Shown: positions 1 to 9,353, numbered from the stretch's first letter. The stretch is DNA of 64,000 bases from Vibrio rotiferianus CAIM 577 = LMG 21460 (GCF_002741985.1 NZ_APHW01000001.1:1-64000), one strand, 5' to 3'. Notes: generated by a model not told the origin, from the letters alone. Numbers and translations: made by a program.

Positions 1-406
<406 letters not shown>

Positions 407-493
407 ATACAACACCCAAGGGGTTTTGATGGACTCAATGTAAGAACATTGAATGTGTTAAGAACTGAAAACAGCTTTCCGAATTAAAGAATT

Positions 494-613
494 TGCTTGG
501 CGACCATAGCGATTTGGACCCACCTGATTTCCATTCCGAACTCAGAAGTGAAACGAATTAGCGCCGATGGTAGTGTGGGGCTTCCCCATGTGAGAGTAGG
601 ACATCGCCAGGCT
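494..613 (+). rRNA. rrf: 5S ribosomal RNA
   Basis: A 120-nt sequence starts TGCTTGGCGACC and ends CGCCAGGCTT. The ends pair to form helix I, and the internal CCGAACTCAGAAGTGAAACG block is typical of gammaproteobacterial 5S rRNA. It lies about 88 nt after the 23S 3' end and is cotranscribed with it. End positions are inferred from the E. coli gene. Confidence 0.96.
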
Positions 614-644
614 TTAAATTTAGACTTAAATGTCTAACCAGTGC

Positions 645-721
645 GGAGCGGTAGTTCAGTTGGTTAGAATACCGGCCTGTCACGCCGGGGGTCGCGGGTT
701 CGAGTCCCGTCCGCTCCGCCA
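645..721 (+). tRNA. tRNA-Asp (GTC)
   Basis: A 77-nt cloverleaf with acceptor arm GGAGCGG/CCGCTCC, anticodon loop containing GTC, a TTCGAGTCC T-loop and an encoded CCA. It sits 31 nt after the 5S gene, a common position for a distal rrn tRNA, and is followed by a strong intrinsic terminator. Confidence 0.97.
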
Positions 722-734
722 CTTATTTCAAAGA

Positions 735-757
735 CCTCGCTTATGCGAGGTTTTTTT
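735..757 (+). terminator. Intrinsic terminator after tRNA-Asp
   Basis: Stem CCTCGC/GCGAGG with a TTAT loop is followed by seven T. It would end the rrn-tRNA-Asp transcript, or partly attenuate it if tRNA-Trp 32 nt further on is cotranscribed. Confidence 0.88.
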
Positions 758-789
758 GAATCTACAATGTGATAAACTGTAGTTTCTAC

Positions 790-866
<77 letters not shown>

Positions 867-872
867 TCTTCT

Positions 873-904
873 AAAGCCTCAGCAGCAATGCTGGGGCTTT
901 TTTA
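873..904 (+). terminator. Intrinsic terminator after tRNA-Trp
   Basis: AAAGCCTCAGCAG pairs with CTGGGGCTTT and is followed by a run of T. Similar hairpins recur at 947-977 and 13065-13094, the latter also beside tRNA remains. Confidence 0.85.
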
Positions 905-930
905 CGTCTGAATAAAAACTATCAACTTAT

Positions 931-977
931 CTACCCCTGCCATATTTAGGGCTCTAGCAGAAATACTGGAGCCTTTC
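931..977 (+). repeat. Decayed duplicate of tRNA-Trp 3' end plus terminator
   Basis: ACCCCTGCCAT at about 937-947 is identical to the 3' end of the upstream tRNA-Trp and its following bases. It is followed by a degenerate version of the same terminator hairpin (GGGCTCTAGCAG / ACTGGAGCC, then TTTCTT). No tRNA body precedes it. It looks like a partial tandem duplication that has lost function. Confidence 0.6.
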
Positions 978-1071
978 TTGTTCTTGCTAGGCGTTGCTTT
1001 TGCTTGAACTACTTTTATCATTTTTCACCACTGACCAAAGCTACTCGCAATCTTCATAAGAAGCCTTTGGC

Positions 1072-1962
1072 TTATAAGGAGATGTATTTGCTTTCTGCTA
1101 TCTCCCAAAGAGCTTTGACTAATGGGTTTTCTAACTGACTTTTAGTACAGCAGACACCGAGTTCAAATGGCTTAATTGGAAGTACTTTAAGCCTATTTAT
1201 CTTTTCTCTGACGGGGCTGTTGTTGATTACCACATCAGGTGCGATGCCAACACCACAGCCTAGAGCTACCATACTGACAATAGCTTCATGCCCTGAAACT
1301 TGAGCATAGATATTCGGCTTAATCTTCATTTGTTTAAACCACACGTTAGCTCTTTCCCTAGCGGTGCCTGCTTCTGGCAAGATAAAGGGGATCGTTGACC
1401 AGTCTGGGCTTTCCTTTTGGAGTTCTTCAGCGAAGCTACTGACCCCGAGAGGAGCAATAACAGATAGCGGAATTTCACTGATCGGCTCGAATGCAATTTT
1501 TGCTGGAAGTTGTTCAGGTTTAGCAGAGATAGCGATATCAGCTTCATCCGCTAATATCTTATCGATGGCTTGAGCTGGATCACCAGTAGAAAGTTTGAAT
1601 TCAATAAATGGGTGCTGTAGGCGGAATTCAGAAATAAGCTCTGGGAGGTGGCTGTAACTGGCGGTTACCGAGCAAAATAAACGTATCTCCCCCTTTAACT
1701 CGCCTTCTGTTCCTTTGACGTAACTTTGGTATTGCTGCCACTCACCTAAGATCTTTAGGGCAACAGGTAATAGCTTCTTACCTTGAACCGTTAATTCAAC
1801 GCTTCGATTGTCACGCAAGAACAGTTGTTGGTGTGTTTCTTCTTCTAGTTTCTGGATCTGTCGACTCAGTGCTGAAGGGCTTATATGCATTGCTGCTGCT
1901 GTCTTAGCGAAGCTCTTACTATCACATAGATGAATGAATAATTGCAGGCTTTTGATGTTCAT
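1072..1962 (-). CDS. ilvY: IlvY, LysR-type activator of ilvC
   Basis: This is a 296-residue LysR-type regulator. IlvY activates ilvC in response to acetolactate or acetohydroxybutyrate (family knowledge). The N-terminal winged helix-turn-helix (about residues 1-60, with SPSALSRQIQKLEEE) closely resembles enterobacterial IlvY, followed by a periplasmic-binding-like effector domain. I chose the ATG at 1962 rather than an in-frame ATG 33 nt upstream because the product MNIKSLQLF then aligns with the E. coli start, and because the longer reading would run into the operator-like repeat at 1981-1995. It is divergent from ilvC with 142 nt between starts, the classical ilvY-ilvC arrangement, so function is assigned with good confidence. 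Confidence 0.93.
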   Translation of the reverse strand: MNIKSLQLFIHLCDSKSFAKTAAAMHISPSALSRQIQKLEEETHQQLFLRDNRSVELTVQGKKLLPVALKILGEWQQYQSYVKGTEGELKGEIRLFCSVTASYSHLPELISEFRLQHPFIEFKLSTGDPAQAIDKILADEADIAISAKPEQLPAKIAFEPISEIPLSVIAPLGVSSFAEELQKESPDWSTIPFILPEAGTARERANVWFKQMKIKPNIYAQVSGHEAIVSMVALGCGVGIAPDVVINNSPVREKINRLKVLPIKPFELGVCCTKSQLENPLVKALWEIAESKYISL

Positions 1963-1980
1963 TAAATCTTCACTTCCATG

Positions 1981-2010
1981 TTGCATTAATTGCAATAAGT
2001 AATTGTGAAT
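1981..2010. promoter_or_regulatory. Probable IlvY operator in the ilvY-ilvC intergenic region
   Basis: TTGCA-TTAAT-TGCAA (1981-1995) is an inverted repeat, and an overlapping, poorer TTGCAAT/AATTGTGA pair follows. E. coli IlvY binds tandem inverted repeats built from TTGCAAT half-sites between the same two genes. The match is by eye. Confidence 0.5.
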
Positions 2011-2104
2011 ATATCACTTTCAGCAACAGGATGTCTGTTTTAGTATGAACTCATTCGGTAACACAAATACCGACCTCTATGGAAGAATGTTAAGGAGCGC
2101 CCAG

Positions 2105-3589
2105 ATGGCTAACTATTTCAATACCCTAAACTTGCGTGAGCAATTGGACCAACTTGGTCGTTGTCGCTTTATGGACCGCGAAGAATTCGCATCAGAAGCA
2201 GATTACCTAAAAGGTAAGAAAGTGGTCATCGTAGGTTGTGGTGCTCAAGGCCTTAACCAAGGTCTGAACATGCGCGATTCTGGTCTAGACGTTGCTTATG
2301 CGCTTCGCCAAGCCGCGATTGATGAGCAACGCCAGTCATTCAAAAACGCAAAAGACAACGGTTTTGAAGTAGGTAGCTACGAAACGCTAATTCCACAAGC
2401 TGACCTAGTCGTAAACCTTACTCCAGATAAGCAGCACACAAACGTTGTTGAGACAGTAATGCCGCTAATGAAAGAAGGCGCAGCACTAGGTTACTCACAC
2501 GGTTTCAATGTTGTTGAAGAAGGCATGCAAATCCGTAAAGACCTAACGGTAGTAATGGTTGCACCTAAGTGTCCGGGTACGGAAGTTCGTGAAGAATACA
2601 AACGTGGTTTTGGTGTACCGACTCTTATCGCTGTTCACCCAGAGAACGACCCTAAAGGCGAAGGTTGGGATATCGCGAAAGCTTGGGCTGCAGCAACAGG
2701 TGGTCACCGTGCTGGCTGTCTAGAGTCTTCCTTTGTTGCTGAGGTGAAATCTGACCTAATGGGTGAGCAAACTATCCTTTGTGGCATGCTACAGGCTGGT
2801 TCTATCGTATGTTACGAGAAGATGATTGCTGATGGTATCGATCCTGGCTACGCAGGTAAGCTTCTTCAGTACGGTTGGGAAACCATCACTGAAGCACTGA
2901 AGTTTGGTGGTATCACTCACATGATGGATCGCCTAACTAACCCTGCAAAAGTGAAAGCATTTGAGCTTTCTGAAGAGCTAAAAGAGCTGATGCGTCCGCT
3001 ATACAACAAGCACATGGATGACATCATCACAGGTCACTTCTCTAGCACTATGATGGCTGACTGGGCAAACGACGATGTGAACCTACTAGGCTGGCGTGCA
3101 GAAACGGGTGAAACTGCTTTCGAAAACTACCCAGAAACTGACGTAGAAATCTCTGAGCAAGAGTACTTCGACAACGGTATCTTGATGGTTGCTATGGTTC
3201 GTGCTGGTGTTGAGCTAGCGTTCGAAGCAATGACAGCATCTGGCATTATCGATGAGTCTGCTTACTACGAGTCTCTACACGAGCTACCGCTGATTGCGAA
3301 CACTATCGCACGTAAGCGTCTATACGAGATGAACGTGGTTATCTCAGACACTGCGGAATACGGTAACTACCTGTTCGCTAACGTAGCAACACCGCTTCTA
3401 CGTGAGAAGTTTATGCCAGCAGTAAATACTGACGTAATTGGTAAGGGTCTAGGTGAAACTTCTAACCAAGTAGATAACGCGACTCTTATCGCTGTAAATG
3501 ATGCTATCCGTAACCACCCAGTGGAGTACATTGGTGAAGAGCTACGTGGTTACATGACTGATATGAAGAACATCGCGGTAGGAGGCTAA
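2105..3589 (+). CDS. ilvC: Ketol-acid reductoisomerase IlvC
   Basis: This 494-residue NADPH-dependent enzyme converts acetolactate or acetohydroxybutyrate to the dihydroxy acid in isoleucine/valine synthesis. The length marks it as the long (class II) form with two C-terminal knotted domains. The Rossmann motif [17 protein letters not shown] lies near residues 41-57, and [18 protein letters not shown] and NDDVNLL regions are conserved. An in-frame ATG at 2045 would add 20 residues absent from relatives. The ATG at 2105 starts [11 protein letters not shown] as in E. coli and has AGGAG ten bases upstream. Divergent ilvY is the expected activator. No other ilv gene is in the window. Confidence 0.97.
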   Translation: MANYFNTLNLREQLDQLGRCRFMDREEFASEADYLKGKKVVIVGCGAQGLNQGLNMRDSGLDVAYALRQAAIDEQRQSFKNAKDNGFEVGSYETLIPQADLVVNLTPDKQHTNVVETVMPLMKEGAALGYSHGFNVVEEGMQIRKDLTVVMVAPKCPGTEVREEYKRGFGVPTLIAVHPENDPKGEGWDIAKAWAAATGGHRAGCLESSFVAEVKSDLMGEQTILCGMLQAGSIVCYEKMIADGIDPGYAGKLLQYGWETITEALKFGGITHMMDRLTNPAKVKAFELSEELKELMRPLYNKHMDDIITGHFSSTMMADWANDDVNLLGWRAETGETAFENYPETDVEISEQEYFDNGILMVAMVRAGVELAFEAMTASGIIDESAYYESLHELPLIANTIARKRLYEMNVVISDTAEYGNYLFANVATPLLREKFMPAVNTDVIGKGLGETSNQVDNATLIAVNDAIRNHPVEYIGEELRGYMTDMKNIAVGG

Positions 3590-3598
3590 TTACTTGCC

Positions 3599-3676
3599 TT
3601 AAGGTTCCATTTCGGTGTCGAAGGTGCTCATTTACTATCGTAAACTCTGCGCCTTCTCCTAGAAATGAAACCTTAA
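3599..3676. repeat. 78-bp imperfect foldback downstream of ilvC
   Basis: TTAAGGTTCCATTTC (3599-3613) pairs with GAAATGAAACCTTAA (3662-3676) with one mismatch. Inside, GAAGGTGC faces GCGCCTTC and TTTAC faces GTAAA, so nearly the whole 78 bp folds. There is no T-run, so it is not a standard terminator. The form resembles a dispersed palindromic intergenic element, but copy number cannot be seen here. Confidence 0.55.
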
Positions 3677-3819
3677 TTCAGCGCAATTCGTTTAAGGGAC
3701 TAAAGCTCTTAGCTTCGAATATACAATCTGCATAATTGCATAATTGCATTAAAGCAAAGCAGGAAGAACTCCAGATAGACTGGGGTCAATAAATACAAAA
3801 TAAAACACAACATCTAATT

Positions 3820-3858
3820 AAAAGGCTTGGTCTCCGTTGACCAAGCCTTTTTGTTTTT
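3820..3858 (+). terminator. Rho-independent terminator downstream of ilvC
   Basis: AAAAGGCTTGGTC / GACCAAGCCTTTT with a 6-nt loop is followed by TGTTTTTG. It lies 230 nt after the ilvC stop, beyond the foldback. The 3677-3820 stretch holds no gene; it contains a CATAATTG direct repeat near 3731-3749. Nothing convincing lies in 3859-4000. Confidence 0.75.
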
Positions 3859-4000
3859 GAGAGAGATTTCGAGATGCGGGAATGCTTGGCTTTGGAAATC
3901 TATAGGAGTATTTCGGAGATTCTGGGTCAAAGCCTTAATTTGGGAGGAGTTGACTGAATTTGTTACTAAAAAGACAAAATGGAACCGAATCCCAATAAGC

Positions 4001-4031
4001 AAAAAGGGCTGACGTTTTCACATCAGCCCTT
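4001..4031 (-). terminator. Rho-independent terminator of ubiK
   Basis: On the minus strand AAGGGCTGATG pairs with CGTCAGCCCTT and is followed by five T. It lies 24 nt after the ubiK stop. Confidence 0.85.
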
Positions 4032-4054
4032 AGAATTTTCTTGTCGCTTCTCGC

Positions 4055-4306
4055 TTATTTATCAGCTAGCTTTTCTTCAAGCTCTGCCAATTTCTTTTCC
4101 ATTTCTGTCAGCTTTTGACGAGTACGCAGCAGAACTTGAGTTTGTACGTCGAATTCCTCGCGGCTAACTACGTCTAGCTTGTTTAGCTGACCTTGGATTA
4201 CTTGGCGAACTTTTTGATCAACATCCGCGCCTAGTTCTTTTACTGGCTGTGGCATTGATTCGTGAATTTGTTTAGCGATTTGCTCTAATTTCTTTGGGTC
4301 AAACAT
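4055..4306 (-). CDS. ubiK: UbiK (YqiC), ubiquinone biosynthesis accessory factor
   Basis: An 83-residue BMFP/YqiC-family protein. In E. coli UbiK binds UbiJ and is needed for aerobic ubiquinone synthesis (established knowledge). The sequence [19 protein letters not shown] and [19 protein letters not shown] match the family, with a C-terminal trimeric coiled coil (about residues 55-80, heptad Leu/Glu/Lys). An in-frame ATG ten codons upstream is unlikely; the chosen ATG at 4306 is preceded by GGAG at suitable distance. Its partner ubiJ is in this window at 51359. It stands alone between terminators. Confidence 0.93.
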   Translation of the reverse strand: MFDPKKLEQIAKQIHESMPQPVKELGADVDQKVRQVIQGQLNKLDVVSREEFDVQTQVLLRTRQKLTEMEKKLAELEEKLADK

Positions 4307-4396
4307 AGTGGCTAAAACTCCTTTTGATTTGCCCACATTCTATGTAAATGATACGGGAAAGTCGCCATTTAGATGGCAAAAAAGAGAGCAGTAATA

Positions 4397-4422
4397 AAAA
4401 AGGTCACCGAAGTGACCTTTTT
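4397..4422. terminator. Bidirectional terminator between ubiK and the RND operon
   Basis: AAAAAGGTCAC-CGAA-GTGACCTTTTT is symmetrical with A- and T-tracts on both sides. It lies 16 nt after the stop of the minus-strand RND permease gene. Confidence 0.85.
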
Positions 4423-4437
4423 CTTAGTGCTTTATGC

Positions 4438-7400
4438 TTACTTGTTATCAGCTAATTCGCGATGAGCAGCTTTTGCTTCATCCACTCGAGCTAGCTTTTC
4501 CAAGTCTTTGTCTTCAACAAATACTGGCAGTGGTTTGTGTTTCTCAGCTAGGTAGCTGTAAATCACAGGAAGTACGAATAGCGTAAACAGTGTACCGATT
4601 GCTAGACCAGCAACGATTACGATACCGATACTGAAGCGCTGAGCCGCACCTGCACCCGTTGCATACATCAGTGGGATCAGACCTGCAATCATCGCCGCCG
4701 TTGTCATCAGGATCGGACGTAGACGAACTTTCGCCGCTTCCATTACCGCATCGATACGAGACAGTTTGTTGTGTAACTGCTCTTCTTTCGCTACCTCACA
4801 GATCAAGATACCGTGCTTGGTAATCAGACCAACCAGAGTAATCAAACCAACCTGCGAGTAGATGTTCATCGAGGCCGTACCCCACGCCAGAGCAATCAAT
4901 GCACCACATACTGCTAGCGGTACCGATACCATGATTACAATTGGATCGCGGATAGATTCAAATTGAATCGCCAGTACCAAGAAGATGATTGCCAGTGCCA
5001 AACCAAATGTGGCGTATAGTGCGCTACCTTCCGTTACAAACTGACGAGCCTCACCCATGTAGTCATGGTTGTAGCCTGCAGGTAGCTTGCTCTGCGCGAT
5101 ATCTTCGAACCAATTTATGGCATCACCCATCGCAACACCCGGTGATGGTACTGCACCAACTGTAGCAGAGTTCAACTGGTTGAAGTGAGGTAGAGAGCGA
5201 GGCTCTGCGACCACATCAATAGTAATCAAGCTACCAAGCGGCACAGCTTTGCCATCAACAGAACGTACGTAGTAGTTCTTCATTGACTCTGGGTTTAGAC
5301 GCCATTTACGTTCAACCTGAGGGATTACCTCATAAGAACGACCATTTAGGTCGATACGGTTTACGTAACCATCCGCCATCATAGTGCTTAGCGTTACACC
5401 AATATCTTGCATGGTCACGCCGTACGCGCCAGCTTTGTCCTTATCAATGCTGATCTTCATCGTTGCTGAATCGTAGTTTAGATCCAAGTCCGAGTAGACA
5501 AACATCGGGCTAGTTGACACATTCGCTAGAATATCACTTGCGATCGTAAACAAGCTTTCAAAGCTATTTGGTGTAGTAATAACGAACTGAATAGGCAGAC
5601 CTGAACCTGCACCAGGAAGTTCTGGCATCTGGAATGCAGTAACAGACATACCCGGCACCTGAGAAACTAGCCCACCTACGCGTTTGGTTATCTCTGCTTG
5701 GCTTGCCTCACGTTCACTCCAAGGTTTTAGAGTCGCAAGACCGAACGCTTGGTTAGAGTTTGGTACACCGTTAAACACCTGAGCGTATTCCACTTCTGGT
5801 TGATCAGACAGAATCTTGTTTACGTCATTCATGGTATTTTGGATGTAATCCAAGTTCGCGTTCGATGGTGCAGTACCCATCAGTACGACAACGCCTTTAT
5901 CTTCTGAAGGAGCTAATTCACTTGGAATGAACTTAAACAGAATTGGGAGCGTTGCGAATACGATGATCGCGAAAGCGATGATCACTGGGCGGTGCGCCAT
6001 AACAGCGGTCAGCATTTTCTCGTAGCGGTTGGTCATGCCATCCAATACGTGATGTACTTTTTGTTCAAACTTGCTTGGCTCTTCATTTGCCTTAAGCATT
6101 TTTGAACACATCATCGGCGACAGAGTCAGAGCGATGATACCAGACACAAATACCGCACCAGCTAGGGTTAACGCGAACTCTTTAAATAGTGAGCCTGTGA
6201 TACCGCCCATTAGCGCGATCGGTGCGTATACCGCACCTAGTGTCAGCGTCATTGCAATTACTGGTACCGCAATCTCACGTGTACCGATGATGGCTGCGCG
6301 GAACGGCGATTCCCCTTCCTTGATGTGGCGGTCGACGTTCTCAAGAACCACGATCGCATCATCCACCACCAGACCGATGGCGAGTACCATTGCCAGAAGT
6401 GTCATCAAGTTCCACGAGAAGCCCATCGCCTGCATTACCATCGCAACACCAATCAATGATAGTGGGATAGTAACGATAGGGATAATTACCGCTCGGAATG
6501 AACCAAGGAATAGGGTGATAACCACCAGTACGATGATCGCCGCTTCAAGAATAGTTTTCACAACTTCGTGAATTGATTCGTTGATAGCGATAGTAGAGTC
6601 GTACATCACGTTCATTTTGATGTTGCTTGGCAAGTTACGCTCTAACTGAGGCAGTAGCTCTAGCACATCTGCAGCGATGTTGATCGGGTTAGCACTTGGT
6701 GCCGCGTTAATCGCAGCAACCACCGCTTCCTGACCGTTTGCACTTGCGCGGTAAACATCGTGGCTCTTCTCTAGCGTTACTTTTGCAATATCGCCAAGAC
6801 GAATTACGTCACCGTCACCCGTTTTTACAACCAGTGCTTCTAACTCGGCAACATTCGATACCTGAGTATCAGCACTACCGTTGTAAAGAACGAATTCACC
6901 TGTTGCTTGACCGGTCGCTGATTGGTAGTTATTGGCATTTAGAACGCCCATCACATCTGTTGCGGTCAGCTTAAGTGCACCCATTTTCGCTGGATCTAGC
7001 CATACGCGTAATGCGTATTTCATACCACCGTATAGGTCAACTTTTGATACACCGTTAACCGTGAATAGCTGTGGGTTGATTACACGTTCAAGGTAGTCGG
7101 TGATCTGGCTTGAAGACAGCTCATCACTAGTGAAACCAATATACAAAACCGCCGTTGTTGAACCCGTAGACATGGTTACTGTTGGATCTTCCGCTTCTTT
7201 TGGAAGCTGTGAACGAACCGAGTTGGTTTTGGCCAGAATATCAGATAGTGCTGCATTCGGATCGGTGTTCAACTTCATGTTGACGGTAATGGTTGATTTA
7301 CCAAGTACCGACTGTGAAGTCATGTAGTCGATATTATCGGCCTGAGCCACCGCTTGCTCCAAAGGCTGGGTAATAAAGCCTTGGATCAAGTTGGCGCTAG

Positions 7401-7560
7401 CACCGTAATAGCTAGTAGTTACTGTAACTACCGTGTTTGTCATTTCAGGGTATTCACGAACCTGCATTTTGAAAACGGCTTGTAAACCAAGTAACGCAAT
7501 CAAAAAGCTGATCGATACCGCTAAAACTGGACGTTTAATAAAAACATCAGTAAAGCGCAT
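4438..7560 (-). CDS. vexB: RND efflux pump inner-membrane permease (VexB-like)
   Basis: A 1040-residue HAE1-type RND transporter using proton motive force to expel hydrophobic compounds through an outer-membrane channel. It has the twelve-helix layout: an N-terminal helix (MRFTDVFIKRPVLAVSISFL), two large periplasmic loops, and TM4 near residue 400 with the paired aspartates of the proton relay (GLVVDDAIVVLENV). The gene begins 11 nt after the adaptor gene stops, and both follow a TetR gene. The ilvC-ubiK-RND-TetR order matches what I recall for V. cholerae vexRAB, hence the symbol; the exact paralogue name in this species is less certain. No outer-membrane channel gene is adjacent, so a TolC encoded elsewhere is presumably used. 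Confidence 0.9.
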   Translation of the reverse strand: MRFTDVFIKRPVLAVSISFLIALLGLQAVFKMQVREYPEMTNTVVTVTTSYYGASANLIQGFITQPLEQAVAQADNIDYMTSQSVLGKSTITVNMKLNTDPNAALSDILAKTNSVRSQLPKEAEDPTVTMSTGSTTAVLYIGFTSDELSSSQITDYLERVINPQLFTVNGVSKVDLYGGMKYALRVWLDPAKMGALKLTATDVMGVLNANNYQSATGQATGEFVLYNGSADTQVSNVAELEALVVKTGDGDVIRLGDIAKVTLEKSHDVYRASANGQEAVVAAINAAPSANPINIAADVLELLPQLERNLPSNIKMNVMYDSTIAINESIHEVVKTILEAAIIVLVVITLFLGSFRAVIIPIVTIPLSLIGVAMVMQAMGFSWNLMTLLAMVLAIGLVVDDAIVVLENVDRHIKEGESPFRAAIIGTREIAVPVIAMTLTLGAVYAPIALMGGITGSLFKEFALTLAGAVFVSGIIALTLSPMMCSKMLKANEEPSKFEQKVHHVLDGMTNRYEKMLTAVMAHRPVIIAFAIIVFATLPILFKFIPSELAPSEDKGVVVLMGTAPSNANLDYIQNTMNDVNKILSDQPEVEYAQVFNGVPNSNQAFGLATLKPWSEREASQAEITKRVGGLVSQVPGMSVTAFQMPELPGAGSGLPIQFVITTPNSFESLFTIASDILANVSTSPMFVYSDLDLNYDSATMKISIDKDKAGAYGVTMQDIGVTLSTMMADGYVNRIDLNGRSYEVIPQVERKWRLNPESMKNYYVRSVDGKAVPLGSLITIDVVAEPRSLPHFNQLNSATVGAVPSPGVAMGDAINWFEDIAQSKLPAGYNHDYMGEARQFVTEGSALYATFGLALAIIFLVLAIQFESIRDPIVIMVSVPLAVCGALIALAWGTASMNIYSQVGLITLVGLITKHGILICEVAKEEQLHNKLSRIDAVMEAAKVRLRPILMTTAAMIAGLIPLMYATGAGAAQRFSIGIVIVAGLAIGTLFTLFVLPVIYSYLAEKHKPLPVFVEDKDLEKLARVDEAKAAHRELADNK

Positions 7561-7571
7561 GATGCCTCCAA

Positions 7572-8678
7572 TTAAAGCATTGGTGTTTCAGCAGGTGGTG
7601 TCAGTGCCGAATCTTCAACGATGGTCACTTTCGCATGGTTACTTAGACGGATTTGCCCCGAAGTTACCACCACATCACCTGGTTTCACGCCTTCTAGAAT
7701 ATGCGCGATGTCTTTAGTGCGTTCGCCAACTTTTACTACGTGTTGTTTAACGCGTTTTTCACCATCTTCTTCAGTCACGATGTACACGTTGTCACCGTAA
7801 AGCGTAAACGTGATAGCCGTTTGCGGTAGCGTTACTTGGTTCTCTAACTTAGGCAGAATAATGTTTGCACGCGCAAACATACCGCTGCGAAGTTTGCCAT
7901 CGCTGTTTGGAATGTCAGCTTGAACTTGGATCAGACCACTTTGAACGTTAACCGCAGGTTCGATTGCCGAGATAGAACCTTTGAAAGGTCTGTCTGGGTA
8001 AGCATCAACGAAGATATCCACTTCTTGATCAAGTGTGATACGAGAGATATCTGTTTGCGGCACAGTGAAGCGCAGACGCATGACGCTAGTGTCTTCAAGG
8101 CGTACGATATCGGTACCTGCTTGTAGGTACTGACCAAGGTAAACGTTACGAATACCAACAACACCAGCAAAAGGTGCTTTGATTTCACGGCGGTCGATGG
8201 TTGCCTTCAGGCTCTCGATATCCGCTTTAAGTGAGAAGTAGTTTGCTTCAGCTTCGTCATACGCTTCTTTAGAGATAGAGCCTTTCTTGAAAAGACCTTG
8301 GTAGCGTTTGTACTTCGCTTGAGCTGCTGGTAATTTTGCTTGAGAGCTCTTAAGGTTAGCCTTTTCTACCTCCGAATCTAGGTGTACTAGAGGTTGGCCT
8401 TCTTCAACTTGAGTGCCTGAATCGAAAGAAATCTTATCAATGACACCGCTGGTTTCATTCGCAACAGTGACACCTTGGTTCGGCTCGATAAAACCAATCG
8501 CTTCGATCACCGGAATCCAATCAACCGCTTTTACATCTGTGACGGTTACTGGAAATTCTGGCTCTGGACGATTCGCCATGTATTCAGCAATTTTCTGTTG
8601 CTTGAATAAGTTGAAACCTATCACGCTACCGAATAGTAGAATTGCGATAAGCAACATAAAGAAAGTCCACTTTTTCAT
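7572..8678 (-). CDS. vexA: RND periplasmic adaptor protein (VexA-like)
   Basis: A 368-residue membrane-fusion protein bridging the RND permease and a TolC-type channel. It has an N-terminal hydrophobic anchor (residues 5-24) without a lipobox cysteine, so it is anchored by the helix or secreted rather than lipidated. A lipoyl-like half-motif follows (NETSGVIDKISFDSGTQVEEG), then an alpha-helical hairpin (about 100-160), the second lipoyl half (IKAPFAGVVGIRNVYLGQYL) and beta-barrel domains. GGAG stands 11 nt before the ATG. It is the first pump gene of the operon and starts 18 nt after the TetR gene stop. Name given by synteny. Confidence 0.9.
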   Translation of the reverse strand: MKKWTFFMLLIAILLFGSVIGFNLFKQQKIAEYMANRPEPEFPVTVTDVKAVDWIPVIEAIGFIEPNQGVTVANETSGVIDKISFDSGTQVEEGQPLVHLDSEVEKANLKSSQAKLPAAQAKYKRYQGLFKKGSISKEAYDEAEANYFSLKADIESLKATIDRREIKAPFAGVVGIRNVYLGQYLQAGTDIVRLEDTSVMRLRFTVPQTDISRITLDQEVDIFVDAYPDRPFKGSISAIEPAVNVQSGLIQVQADIPNSDGKLRSGMFARANIILPKLENQVTLPQTAITFTLYGDNVYIVTEEDGEKRVKQHVVKVGERTKDIAHILEGVKPGDVVVTSGQIRLSNHAKVTIVEDSALTPPAETPML

Positions 8679-8696
8679 TCTATTAAGAACTCCAAG

Positions 8697-9278
8697 TTAG
8701 TGTTTAATAATTGCATCCCAGCTGGCTTCAACGGCTGCTTCCAGCGCATCGTCATCCAGCTGATAAAATCCCAAAGCATGTTTTCTAGCAAGCGCAACAC
8801 TAGCTTCGAAACTCAACCCTGAAAGAATTTCGTTATCAAGAGGTTTGAATACCCCTTCCGCTTTGCCTTGATTAAAAAGACGATCTACTTGGGCAAACAT
8901 TTGTCGTTCAAGTTCCCTAGTATTTCCACGACTTGCACAAGGCAGTGATTCATATTGGACACGATTGCTTAAAGTGTCTAAGTTTGAACCAGCAAGGTGC
9001 CAAATGTTGAGCCACATAGTGCGGTAACGCTCTTTCAATGGCATATCGTCAGTCACATCTGCTTGAACGGCGTCCGCAATACGTTTGGTAACAGTAAGAC
9101 GAACTTCTTCCAAAAGATGTTCTTTATCTGAGAAATATCGGTAAATCGTGCCTGCAGCGACACCGGCTTCAGTCGCAAGTTTTTGCATGGAAAGACCATG
9201 AAAACCTGACTCAGCGATTAAGCGTTCAGCAGCTGTAATGATTTGCTGGTATTTATCTCCAGTAGTGTTATTGGTCAT
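8697..9278 (-). CDS. vexR: TetR-family repressor of the RND operon (VexR-like)
   Basis: This 193-residue TetR/AcrR regulator has its helix-turn-helix at about residues 20-60 (GLSMQKLATEAGVAAGTIYRYFSDKEHLL) and a C-terminal ligand-binding helical domain. A longer reading from ATG 9308 is possible, but that codon lies inside the perfect operator palindrome at 9292-9313; ATG 9278 has GGTGGGG at ribosome-binding distance and gives a normal N-terminus. It is first in the operon with the adaptor and permease, so autorepression and pump repression are expected (inference from layout plus operator). Divergent from rep. Confidence 0.87.
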   Translation of the reverse strand: MTNNTTGDKYQQIITAAERLIAESGFHGLSMQKLATEAGVAAGTIYRYFSDKEHLLEEVRLTVTKRIADAVQADVTDDMPLKERYRTMWLNIWHLAGSNLDTLSNRVQYESLPCASRGNTRELERQMFAQVDRLFNQGKAEGVFKPLDNEILSGLSFEASVALARKHALGFYQLDDDALEAAVEASWDAIIKH

Positions 9279-9291
9279 AACCCCACCACCC

Positions 9292-9316
9292 AATGAATGA
9301 ACGTTCATTCATTATA
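9292..9316 (-). promoter_or_regulatory. RND operon promoter -10 and TetR operator
   Basis: Positions 9292-9313 form a perfect 22-bp palindrome, AATGAATGAACGTTCATTCATT. A consensus -10 TATAAT on the minus strand occupies 9316-9311 and overlaps its edge; a TTGCAT -35 candidate lies at 9341-9336 with a long 19-bp spacer. A dimeric repressor bound here would block RNA polymerase. Operator assignment is inferred from symmetry and position. Confidence 0.75.
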
Positions 9317-9336
9317 GCGTAAAGACTGGTCACTTA

Positions 9337-9353
9337 TGCAACAAAATGTTGCA
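9337..9353. promoter_or_regulatory. Second inverted repeat in the vexR-rep intergenic region
   Basis: TGCAACA-AAA-TGTTGCA has 7-bp arms and a 3-bp spacer. It overlaps the -35 side of the minus-strand promoter and lies 96 nt upstream of the rep start. Its sequence differs from the 22-bp operator, so it may serve a different regulator. Confidence 0.4.

Noticed and set aside
1072..1995. Longer IlvY reading from the upstream ATG
   Set aside because: The extra 11 residues would be encoded in the operator-like repeat, and relatives start at the downstream ATG.
3827..4012. Small open frames on both strands after ilvC (about 60 codons)
   Set aside because: They run through the ilvC and ubiK terminators, have no ribosome-binding site and no family resemblance.
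6071..6571. A 166-codon frame antisense to the RND permease gene
   Set aside because: It is a shadow of a well-conserved gene; the protein has no plausible fold and its residue mix mirrors the opposite strand.
9279..9308. Upstream start for the TetR repressor at 9308
   Set aside because: That ATG lies inside the perfect operator palindrome and next to the -10 box.
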